In this document: in pieces, positions 17,454 through 25,800 of the stretch | Numbering within the stretch: the stretch's first letter is position 1 | Layout of the letters: each line of letters opens with the position of its first letter | NCBI RefSeq assembly: GCF_900176255.2 | Contig: NZ_FXEG02000002.1 | Coordinates: forward strand, 62,001-126,000 | DNA from: Mycobacterium ahvazicum | GTDB taxonomy: Bacteria > Actinomycetota > Actinomycetes > Mycobacteriales > Mycobacteriaceae | Direction of reading: 5' to 3' | DNA length: 64,000 nucleotides | The notes under the pieces: model-generated | Told to the model about the DNA's origin: nothing | What the model saw: only the letters and a program-made list of their open reading frames with translations | Databases searched by the model: none | Made by a program: the position numbers and the translations under genes

Positions 17454-19856
17454 TTAGCCTTCCGGGGTGAGCATGGCACGTAACATAGACAACATCTCCG
17501 AGCGTGAGCCGGCGCCCAGCCGACGGCGAATACGGGCCACGTGATGCTCGACGGTCTTCGCCGAAATGAAGAGTTGGGCGCCGATGTCGCGGTATGGCAT
17601 GCCCAGCAAGAGGAGTTCGGCGACTTCGCGTTCGCGCTGTGACAGCGGTGATCCCGAGGTGGGCTGATGGGAGGGCGACGAAGCCGCGCCGTCCGGCTCG
17701 TCGCCGGTCAACCCGGTGGGCAGGCCGCCCGGGTCCGCGCCCAACTTGAGATCTCGGGCCAGCTGCAGCATCGCGCCGGACACCCTGCCGTCGGGTGTTT
17801 GCAGCGCGGCCTGCCCGGCCAGCCGAGTCGCGTCGGACGTCAGCCCGACATGCGCCAGCGCCCGCGCGGACGCGGTGACTTCGTCGGCGTCGACCTGGTT
17901 GGCCAGGACCCGTAACCAGGTGCGGCCGGAATTCGACAGGGCCTGCGCCAGGGTGCTGGATCCGGCCGACGCTCCTAGGGCTTGCCCATGCGGGGCGACC
18001 AAATCGGGTGCGTTGGCCAGGATTCCCGCGTGCACGCCGGCCCAGTGCAGTGGGATTGACCACAAGATCGGGTTGCCCAGCGACTCCAGCAGGGTAAACG
18101 CCTGTTCCAGGGCGTGGCGTAGCTGATCGACCTGGCGTATCCGGGCAGCGCCCACCCACAACTCGCCCAACGGCAGCAGCGCGAACAGGTCGATGGAGTA
18201 CTCGGACAGCACCTCCATGCCTGCGTACCAATGCTTTTGAAGTGCACCGGTGTCACCGCTGCGACGCGCGATCGCCGTCTGCAGGGCCGCTGCCCACAAT
18301 GCGTCGCGCCGGTGTAAGCCGGTCGAACCGACCGCCGTGACGTCCGCACTGGCCGACGGCAGCTGCCCGTCCTGCATCTTGATCCAGCCGGACAGCAAGG
18401 TGTGCCGAGGCGCGAAGAGTGCGTCGCCGTCGGTGCGCACGGCGCGGCCGATCACGCTGCGGGCACGGACCGGATCGCCGCCGTGGATCGCGGCCAGGGT
18501 TAGCAGTGCCGCCGGACTGTCCGGAATCACTTCGCTCGCAGTCTGTTCGGCCGCGATCGCCTGGCCCAGTTTCGCGATCGCGGCCGGATACGGGTGGTCC
18601 ATCGTCAGCAGTAGTCCCTCGGCCAGGCTGCGCGCCGTGCGGGCGGCGATCGTCGGTGGGCCGGCGTCCTTGAGGCGCAACGCGGCACGCGCCGTCACCA
18701 GATCACCGGTCGAGGCGAGCGTAATCGCGGCCGCCGCGGCAACCACCGCGTCCGGGTGCGGGCCCAGCCAGCTGAACAATTCCGCTGCCTGATTCGCGTT
18801 GCCCTCGTGGGCTGCAATGCTGGCCGAAATCCGAACCGCTGCAGCGCGTTCGGCTGAATCAGGTGAGCTCAGCAGCGCGTCGGCCAGTGCTGCCGCGGCG
18901 GCGCAGTCTCCGTTGAGGGCCAGCGCGTCGGCGACCCGAGATGTCAGCCCTGCGGCTCCGGCTGCAACGGCTGCCTGGTAAAGCCTTGCGGCCCTGGCGG
19001 ATACGCCGCGCGATGCCGCGGCGTGCTCTGCGAGGATGGCCGCCAGCCGGTCGTCTTTGAGCCCGTGCTCGGCGAGCCGCAACGCGAACGGCAGCGAAAC
19101 CGTCGACATGTCCAGTTGTGAACGCAGCAGCGCGGTTTCGACCTCGCGGTGGTGGGCATTGCCGACGATCTGGGTGATCGCGGCGTGGACCAGCTGGAGG
19201 AATTCGGGGGAGTGTGAGGGCTCAATCAGCCCGCTGGCGCGGGCCCGATCGACCGTCCGACGTGCATCTGCCGCTGAAATACCCAGTGCCGCAGCCACAT
19301 CGGCTGGCCCTAGCTCTTGGGTCAGCGACATGATGAGAAGCGTGTCCAGGTCCGGTTCGTCGAGCCGACGCAATCGCGCGATCAGCGCGAAGGTCGCTGC
19401 CTGGGCCGGTGTGTCGGTGCCCTGGGACGTCGCGTGCACCAGAAACGGGAGTCCCGCAGTACACCCCAGCAGGCCTTCGTCGACGGGAAGGGGGCCCAGC
19501 GATATCGGCGGTCGATCCCGTTCCATCGCCACGGTCAGTTCCCGCAGGCGCTCCTGCGGCTCGGCGGCCACCACCACGGTGGCCCGCGGGTCGGCGACGC
19601 AGTCGGTGAGGCTGAGCAGTTCGGGCTCGGTCAGCAGGTGAGCGTCGTCGATCACCAGCGCGGCGTCGGGCGAATCGCCGGCCTGGGGTGGCCGGGTGAG
19701 CACGGTCAGTCCGGCACCCCGCAGCGCGTCGCGGGCGGCGGCCAGGGCGGTCGTCTTGCCGGCCCCGATGCCGCCACGGATCATGAGCTTCACCGGCTTT
19801 GTCGACGCGTCGGCCACGGCCCGGACGACCTGTTCGAGCATCGGGGAGTCGCTCAT
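17454..19856 (-). CDS. iniR: Signal-transduction ATPase and LuxR-type regulator IniR
   Basis: An 800-residue homologue of Rv0339c (IniR), reported to activate iniBAC under envelope stress in response to free trehalose. Walker A is GGIGAGKTT (residues 28-36), and a Walker-B-like ALVIDDAHL follows (STAND/MalT-like ATPase). The middle, about 220-700, is Ala-rich helical-repeat sequence. The C-terminus has a LuxR-type helix-turn-helix: LSQREREVAELLLLGMPYRD and AKTVEHHVARIRRRLG. ATG at 19856 is chosen because AGGGGG lies seven bases upstream; an in-frame start at 19883 lacks this. Divergent from the Rv0340-like gene and iniB, its expected targets. Confidence 0.9.
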   Translation of the reverse strand: MSDSPMLEQVVRAVADASTKPVKLMIRGGIGAGKTTALAAARDALRGAGLTVLTRPPQAGDSPDAALVIDDAHLLTEPELLSLTDCVADPRATVVVAAEPQERLRELTVAMERDRPPISLGPLPVDEGLLGCTAGLPFLVHATSQGTDTPAQAATFALIARLRRLDEPDLDTLLIMSLTQELGPADVAAALGISAADARRTVDRARASGLIEPSHSPEFLQLVHAAITQIVGNAHHREVETALLRSQLDMSTVSLPFALRLAEHGLKDDRLAAILAEHAAASRGVSARAARLYQAAVAAGAAGLTSRVADALALNGDCAAAAALADALLSSPDSAERAAAVRISASIAAHEGNANQAAELFSWLGPHPDAVVAAAAAITLASTGDLVTARAALRLKDAGPPTIAARTARSLAEGLLLTMDHPYPAAIAKLGQAIAAEQTASEVIPDSPAALLTLAAIHGGDPVRARSVIGRAVRTDGDALFAPRHTLLSGWIKMQDGQLPSASADVTAVGSTGLHRRDALWAAALQTAIARRSGDTGALQKHWYAGMEVLSEYSIDLFALLPLGELWVGAARIRQVDQLRHALEQAFTLLESLGNPILWSIPLHWAGVHAGILANAPDLVAPHGQALGASAGSSTLAQALSNSGRTWLRVLANQVDADEVTASARALAHVGLTSDATRLAGQAALQTPDGRVSGAMLQLARDLKLGADPGGLPTGLTGDEPDGAASSPSHQPTSGSPLSQREREVAELLLLGMPYRDIGAQLFISAKTVEHHVARIRRRLGAGSRSEMLSMLRAMLTPEG

Positions 19857-19864
19857 GTCGCGTC

Positions 19865-19984
19865 CCCCTAATCGGTGCTGCACTGGTGGTCAGGAGCAGT
19901 TTTTCCACCATAGCCCCACGAACCCCCGTATCCGGGGAGTCATCCCCGTAGCCACGCGATTCCCCTACAGTGCCACCCCCTAAT
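19865..19984. promoter_or_regulatory. iniR/Rv0340 divergent control region with CCCCTAA motifs and a dyad
   Basis: The 258-base space between iniR and the Rv0340-like gene holds CCCCTAAT at 19865-19872 and 19977-19984, CCCCTAC at 19962-19968, and a perfect dyad CGGGGA-GTCA-TCCCCG at 19933-19948. The same CCCCTAA word recurs before iniB. These are candidate sites for IniR or another stress regulator; no binding is shown by sequence alone. Confidence 0.4.
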
Positions 19985-20114
19985 GCTCTCGGGCGCCTGG
20001 TGGGTTGTGCACCGATCACAGCACTGGGTCGGACGGATAGCATCGTGGTAATTGACTGGGCGGTCCCTGTAAATGCCGCCGGCAAGGGCAACGAACGGCG
20101 AGGAGGTGTGCCCG

Positions 20115-20654
20115 ATGGCAAACTCGTTGCTCGACTTCGTGATCTCGCTGGTCCGCGACCCTGATGCTGCGGCGCGTTACGCGGCCAATCCCGCGCAGTC
20201 CATCGCGGAGGCCCACCTTACCGATGTGACCAGCGCCGATGTGAATAATTTGATTCCGATGGTGACGGATTCGCTGTCGATGGGCACTCCCGCCGGTCCC
20301 GCCTCGGGCGTGCCCGCCCCCGATCACGGGAATGTCTGGGCAAGCGGTGCGGCCGCGGCCGCCCTGGATGCTTTCACGCCGCACACCCCCACTGGGATGG
20401 TCGATTCGCATGGCCCGGCGAGCAGCGTGATCCATCCGCCGTCGATTCCCGCACCCGTCGAGGCGCCGGTCGATCCGCGGCCCTTCGGCATTGAGTCTCC
20501 TGGGGCATCGGTGCAGCTCGCAGGCTCTGAAACACCGGATAACCCGGTCGATCACGGGGCATTCCCGGCGCACGACCTGAGCCTGTGGGATCACCAGGTC
20601 ACCCACCCGCACCCCGGCGAGCCGGAGCACCACGACTTTGGCCTGCACGGCTGA
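20115..20654 (+). CDS. IniB-N-domain protein, Rv0340 homologue
   Basis: A 179-residue protein, the same length as I recall for Rv0340, the gene between iniR and iniB in M. tuberculosis. Residues 1-58 (LLDFVISLVRDPDAAARYAA, then HLTDVTSADVNNLIPMV) align with the N-terminus of the following IniB homologue, so both share a short helical IniB N-terminal domain. The remainder is Pro/Ala/Ser/His-rich and probably disordered. ATG at 20115 has AGGAGG eight bases upstream; an upstream in-frame start at 20073 has no such site. Likely part of the IniR regulon; function unknown. Confidence 0.85.
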   Translation: MANSLLDFVISLVRDPDAAARYAANPAQSIAEAHLTDVTSADVNNLIPMVTDSLSMGTPAGPASGVPAPDHGNVWASGAAAAALDAFTPHTPTGMVDSHGPASSVIHPPSIPAPVEAPVDPRPFGIESPGASVQLAGSETPDNPVDHGAFPAHDLSLWDHQVTHPHPGEPEHHDFGLHG

Positions 20655-20751
20655 TCCTTCGCCGCCGCGGTCGCATCCTTGCCGTTCTGAGCTGCGCTAA
20701 CGCTGTCCGATAGGGGCCTCTTGGGTGCTGCGTCGGGGTTGTGGCGCACAT

Positions 20752-20817
20752 CCCCTAATCCCCTAACGCTCCGCCCCCACGGATCCCGGTGAGGCACCGA
20801 TCGCCTGGGGGATCCGT
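20752..20817. promoter_or_regulatory. iniB upstream region: tandem CCCCTAA motif and 9-bp inverted repeat
   Basis: CCCCTAAT (20752-20759) is followed directly by CCCCTAAC (20760-20767). An inverted repeat ACGGATCCC (20779-20787) / GGGATCCGT (20809-20817) with a 21-base centre follows, ending 88 bases before iniB. The tandem word is the one seen in the iniR control region. Candidate operator of the iniBAC promoter; it could alternatively end Rv0340 transcription. Confidence 0.45.
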
Positions 20818-20904
20818 CCCCGATTCCGAGGAGGGGCGGAATCCATAGCGTGTATTGCAGAACGCCGGTCGATCCGGCGCAGGGGATGTGAAGGGGAATC
20901 AATC

Positions 20905-23864
20905 ATGGACCGGCTGATCCAATACATCATGGGTTTGTTTGGCAACCCGGACGCCGCCCGCGCTTTCGTTGCGGGCCCCGGGCAGGCCATGACCGACGCA
21001 GGCCTGGTCAACGTGGCTCCGGAGGAGTTCTCCTCCGCGGTGGCCAGCGCTCTTCCTGGTGTGCCCCTTGGCGCGGGCGACCCGATCGGTGGGTTGCAGC
21101 AAGTGCTGACCGACCAGTACGGCTTTGCCCCGGGTTATGACGGCTACGGCTACGACCAAGGCTACGGCGGCTACGACCCGGGCTACGGGTACGGTCCCGT
21201 CGGCCTTGTCGGCGAGGTTGCCCAGGGCGCGGGCGCGCTGGTGGGTGACGCAATTGCCCCTGTGGTCGACGGCGCCGACGCCGCTCTCGGTCTGGGAAGC
21301 GCGATCGTCGGCAATGTGGGTGGCGGACTGCTCGGCGCTGTCGACGCCGGACTCTACGGCGCCAGCTACGGCGGGTTCGGCCTGCAACCTGGCTGGGGCT
21401 TTGGTCCCGGCACCGGCGGGTTCGGTCCCGGTTTCGGACCTGGCTGGGGCGGCTTCGGTCCGGGCTGGGGCGAGCCGGGTTGGGGACATGGCTGGGGTGA
21501 CGGGCGGCCTGGTTGGGGACACACGGTTGGGGTGACGGGCGGCCTGGTTGGGGTCATGGTTGGGGTGACGGGCGGCCTGGCTGGGGACACGGTTGGGGTG
21601 ACGGGCGACCCGGCTGGGGACATGGCTGGGGTGACGGGCGGCCTGGTTGGGGACATGGCTGGGGTGACCGGCCTGGCTGGGGACATGGCTGGGGTGACCG
21701 GCCTGGCTTCGGTGAATTCGGCCATGGCACCGGGTTCGGTACCGGCTTAGGGGGCGAGTTCGGTCTGGGTGGTGGGATCAATGCCGGCCTGGGTCTTGGT
21801 GGTGGCTTTGGCGGACACACGGGCTTCGGTCTTGGCGGCGGCGGCCTGACGGGCATCGGGTTGGGTGCGCAGACCGGATTCGGCGGCCGTGCGGGACTTG
21901 GTTTCGGCGGCGAGAACGGCCTTGGCCTCGGTGGTGGCTTCGGCGGACACACCGGCTTCGATTTGGCCAGTGAGGTCGGCCTGGGCGGTCGCACCGGTAT
22001 CGGCGTCGGTGGTGAGGGCGGCTTTGGTGGTCACGCCGGCTTCGGTGAGGGTGTCGGCCTGCGGGCCGGTGGTGGAGTTGACGGTGGCGCTGGGTTTGGT
22101 GGTGGCGCGGGTCTTGCTGGTGAGGGCGGTCTTGGTGGTCACGCCGGCTTCGGTGAGGGTGTCGGCCTGCGGGCCGGTGGTGGAGTTGACGGTGGCGCTG
22201 GGTTTGGTGGTGGCGCGGGTCTTGCTGGTGAGGGCGGCTTTGGTGGCCGCACCGCCGTCGGTGCTGGTGCTGGATTCAACGGCAGTAGCGGATTTGGTGG
22301 CGACGCCGCCGGCCACGCCGGTGTCGGTCTGCGGGGTGAAGCCGGTGGTGGTTTCGGCGCGGGCGGTCAGATTGGCGGTGGCTTTGGCGCCGGTAGTCAG
22401 ATCGGTGCCGGCCTCGGTGCGAGCGGACAGGCTGGGGGCGGCTTTGGTGCTGGGGCTGGTAGCCAGGTCGGTGGCGGCTTGGGCGCTGGCGGTCAGGCTG
22501 GTCTGGGCGGTCAGGCCGCTCTGGCGAGCCAGGCGGGATTCGGTGCCGGTGGTCAGGCTGGTGGTGGCTTTGGCGCCGGTAGTCAGATCGGTGCCGGCCT
22601 CGGTGCGAGCGGACAGGCTGGGGGCGGCTTCGGTGCTGGCGCCGGCAGTCAGATCGGTGCTGGCCTCGGCGCTGGCGGTCAGGCTGGGGGCGGCTTTGGT
22701 GCTGGGGCTGGTAGCCAGATCGGTGGCGGCTTGGGCGCAGGCGGTCAGGCTGGTCTGGGCGGCGCGTTCGGTGCCGGCGGTGGACTGTCCGGCGGCAGCA
22801 ACCTGGGCGGTCAAGCTGGTTTCGGCGGCCAGGCTGCTCTCGCGAGCCAGGCGAGTTTCGGTGCTGGCAGCCAGCTGGCGGGTGCCGGCAATGCGGGTGC
22901 ACTCGCCGGTGCAGGCGGTAATGCAGCCCTCGGGGTAGGCGGCAACGCGGCCCTCGGCGCGAGCGGTCAGGCGGGGTTGATCGCTAGCGAGGGGGCCGCG
23001 CTCAACGGCGCCGCCACTCCCCACGTCGCCGGCCCGCTTGGGGGTGTCGGTGTCGGCGGTCAGGGGGGTGCCGCCGCGGCCGGCGGCGCTGGACTTGGTA
23101 TCGGCGGCGCTCGCAGCACCGGCTCGTTGAGCGGTGAGGGCGGGTTGGGAGGCCACGCCTCACCGCAATCCGCGGCCGTTGCCGGTGGCGCCGGCCTGGG
23201 CAGTCACGCTGAAGTCGGGGGGACCGGCGGCGCTGGTCTGGGCGGCCACGCTGGAGCCGGCGGTGCCGCGGGGGCAGGCGTCGGCGGTGGCTTCCCGTCC
23301 GGCGGAGCCGGCGGCGGCATCAACGCGGGTGCCGGCGGGGGAGCCCACGGCGGCATCCTCGGCCCGGAGGGTGCGACGCTCGGTGGCGGCGGCGGTGTCG
23401 CCGGGGGTGGCGGCATCGGCGCTCACGGCCCGGCCGGGCCTGCTGGACAGGCCCCGGTAATTCAGGGCGGCGGCGGTGCGGCAGGCGGTGTCGGCGCTCA
23501 CGTGACGCCGCCGTCGAACCCCGGCTCGGTCTTCCAGGGTGGAGGCTCGGGCGCTGCCGGCGGCCACGGCAGCGTGGGCGGACCGGTGATCCATGAGCCG
23601 GCGCAGCAGGCCCCGGTGCAGCACTCGCCGGCCCCGGCTCAGCATGCGCCGATCGAGCACTCGCCCGCGCCGGTGCAGCACTCGCCGGCCCCGGTGCAGC
23701 ATTCGCCCGCGCCGGTGCAGCATTCACCGGCTCCGGTCGAGCACGCTCCGGCGCCGCACAGCCCATCGGTGTTCGAAGGCACTCCGCACGCTCCGGCTCC
23801 GGTGCACGAACCCGCGCCGGCACCGCACGCGTCGCCGTCGCACGTCGGCGGCCCGCACGGGTAA
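20905..23864 (+). pseudogene. iniB: IniB homologue, reading frame broken by two extra bases
   Basis: An isoniazid/ethambutol-inducible Gly-rich protein of unknown function. The frame from ATG 20905 gives the IniB N-domain (MDRLIQYIMGLFGNPDAARA), a Tyr/Gly segment and WGHGWGDGRPG repeats. It then shifts at (AC)3, 21519-21524, and ends at 21750 with low-complexity sequence. The repeats resume two bases out of phase and run to 23864, including GQAGLIASEGAALNGAA, which is nearly identical to M. tuberculosis IniB, and a Pro/His tail (HSPAPVQHSPAP). Removing one AC restores about 985 residues, roughly twice M. tuberculosis IniB. A sequencing error in the repeat and a true lesion cannot be told apart here. 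Confidence 0.85.
22026..22241 (+). repeat. Tandem 108-bp duplication inside iniB
   Basis: Two adjacent 108-base units encode the same 36 residues (GGHAGFGEGVGLRAGGG, then GGAGFGGGAGLAGEGG). The copies look essentially identical at the DNA level, pointing to a recent in-frame duplication. Further partial duplications of GSQIGAGLGASGQAGGG-type units lie at about 22380-22760. Confidence 0.8.
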
Positions 23865-23884
23865 CGCGCGCGGACCTAGCGAAA

Positions 23885-23910
23885 CGGCGGGGATCTTTTG
23901 ATCCCCGCCG
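23885..23910 (+). terminator. Perfect 11-bp hairpin between iniB and iniA
   Basis: CGGCGGGGATC (23885-23895), loop TTTT, GATCCCCGCCG (23900-23910): a perfect 11-bp stem. No T tract follows, so it may act as a partial terminator, an RNA-stabilising element or a processing site that sets iniB versus iniA/iniC levels. Confidence 0.65.
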
Positions 23911-23958
23911 ATTCGCGCGCATACCGTAATCACAGATGCGAGAAAGTGGGGAACCGCG

Positions 23959-25800
23959 GTGACTCAAGCCAGTGATCCGAGGCGCGTCAGCGTGATCGTC
24001 GAGCTGATCGACCACACCATCGCAATCGCCGAACTCAACGACCGCGATGACCTCAAAGAGCGCCTCATGCGCGCCCGCGAACGCATCACCGACCCGCAGA
24101 TCCGGGTGGTCATCGCCGGGCAACTGAAGCAGGGCAAGAGTCAGCTGCTCAACTCGTTACTCAACCTGCCGGTGGCGCGCGTCGGCGACGACGAGGCCAC
24201 CGTGGTCATCACCGTCGTCAGCCATGGCGACCCGCCGTCGGCCCGGCTGATCGTGGCCGCGGGCCCCAACGGCGAGCCCGTGCCCGTCGACATCCCGATC
24301 GACGACATCAACACCGATCTGCGACGAGCGCCGCAAGCCGGCAACCGGGAAGTGCTGCGCGTCGAGATCGGCGCGCCCAGCCCGCTGCTGCAGGGCGGGC
24401 TGGCGTTCATCGACACCCCGGGTGTGGGCGGCCACGGGCAGCCACACTTGTCCGCCACGCTCGGACTGCTGCCCAACGCGGACGCACTGATCATGGTCAG
24501 CGACACCAGCCAGGAATTGACCGAGCCCGAGATGTGGTTCATCCGGCAGGCGCATCGGATCTGCCCGGTCGCAGTGCTGGCGGCCACCAAGACCGACCTC
24601 TATCCGCACTGGCGCGACATCGTCGACGCCAACACCGGGCACCTGCAGCGCGCCGGGGTGGTGATGCCGATCCTGCCGGTCTCGTCACTGCTGCGCAGCC
24701 ACGCCGTCACGCAGAACGACACCGAACTCAACGAGGAATCCAACTTCCCGGCGGTCGTGAAGTTCCTCAGCGAGCGGGTGCTCTCCCGAGAGAGCGAGCG
24801 GGTGCGGGACGAGGTTCTGCGCGATATCCGTTCGGCAGCAGAACAATTGACGATGGCTGCGGGCTCAGAACTCGCGGTCGTCAACGACCCGGGGCTTCGT
24901 GACCGCCTCGCCGCCGACCTGGAGCGGCGCAAGCGTGACGCGCTGGACGCGCTGGAGCAGACCGCGCTGTGGCAGCAGGTGCTCAACGACGGCTTCACCG
25001 ACCTGAGCACCGACGTCGATCACGACATGCGGGCCCGCTTCCGCGCGCTCACCGAGGACATCGAGCGACAGATCGATTCGTGTGACCCGACCCGGCATTG
25101 GGCCGAAATCGGCAGCGACGTCGAGGAAGCGGTGGCCACCGCCGTCGGGGACAACTTCGTCTGGGCTTACCAACGCGCCGAGGAGCTGGCCGACGACGTG
25201 GCGAATTCGTTCGCCGCGGCAGGGCTGGATTCGGTGCTGACGCCCGAGCTGAATCAACGCGCGATGGGCGAGGACTTCGGCCAGCTCAAGTCGGTATCCG
25301 ACCTGGAGTCCAAGCCGGCGGGCAAGGGCCAGAAGATGGTGAGCGGGCTGCGTGGTTCCTACGGCGGCGTGGTGATGATCGGCATGCTGTCCTCGGTGGC
25401 GGGGCTCGGCTTGTTCAACCCCTTGTCGGTGGGCGCCGGGCTGATCCTGGGCCGCATGGCCTACAAGGAGGACAAGGAGAACCGGCTGCTGCGGGCGCGC
25501 GCCGAGGCCAAGACGAACGTGCGGCGCTTCGTTGACGACGTCTCATTCGTGGTGGGCAAGGAATCTCGCGACAGGCTCAAAATCATCCACCGCACGCTGC
25601 GCGACCACTACCGCGACATCGCCAACGAGATCTCCCGTTCGCTCAACGAATCGCTGCAGTCCACCATCGCCGCGGCGCATGTGGAAGAGGCCGAACGCGA
25701 GAACAAGATCCGTGAACTCGAGCGGCAGTTGAATATCCTGAACCAGGTCACCGACAATGTGGACAAACTGATGCCCCAGGTGACCGTAGGACGGGTGTGA
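23959..25800 (+). CDS. iniA: Dynamin-like GTPase IniA
   Basis: A 613-residue bacterial dynamin-like protein. M. tuberculosis IniA (about 640 residues) is induced by isoniazid and ethambutol and is reported to mediate membrane fission. G1 is GQLKQGKS (54-61), G3 is DTPGVGG, G4 is TKTD. The helical stalk follows, and a hydrophobic membrane-contacting segment lies at about 472-496 (GVVMIGMLSSVAGLGLF, then a loop and helix). The end is coiled (EEAERENKIRELERQLNIL). GTG start. Its stop overlaps the iniC start (GTGA), so the two are translationally coupled. Confidence 0.95.
   Translation: MTQASDPRRVSVIVELIDHTIAIAELNDRDDLKERLMRARERITDPQIRVVIAGQLKQGKSQLLNSLLNLPVARVGDDEATVVITVVSHGDPPSARLIVAAGPNGEPVPVDIPIDDINTDLRRAPQAGNREVLRVEIGAPSPLLQGGLAFIDTPGVGGHGQPHLSATLGLLPNADALIMVSDTSQELTEPEMWFIRQAHRICPVAVLAATKTDLYPHWRDIVDANTGHLQRAGVVMPILPVSSLLRSHAVTQNDTELNEESNFPAVVKFLSERVLSRESERVRDEVLRDIRSAAEQLTMAAGSELAVVNDPGLRDRLAADLERRKRDALDALEQTALWQQVLNDGFTDLSTDVDHDMRARFRALTEDIERQIDSCDPTRHWAEIGSDVEEAVATAVGDNFVWAYQRAEELADDVANSFAAAGLDSVLTPELNQRAMGEDFGQLKSVSDLESKPAGKGQKMVSGLRGSYGGVVMIGMLSSVAGLGLFNPLSVGAGLILGRMAYKEDKENRLLRARAEAKTNVRRFVDDVSFVVGKESRDRLKIIHRTLRDHYRDIANEISRSLNESLQSTIAAAHVEEAERENKIRELERQLNILNQVTDNVDKLMPQVTVGRV

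Noticed and set aside
22026..22760. CRISPR array
   Set aside because: The repeats are in frame, adjacent without unique spacers, and encode IniB.
21747..23156. Thr/Ala-rich open frame antisense to iniB
   Set aside because: Result of the Gly-rich repeats read in reverse; IniB similarity fixes the plus strand.
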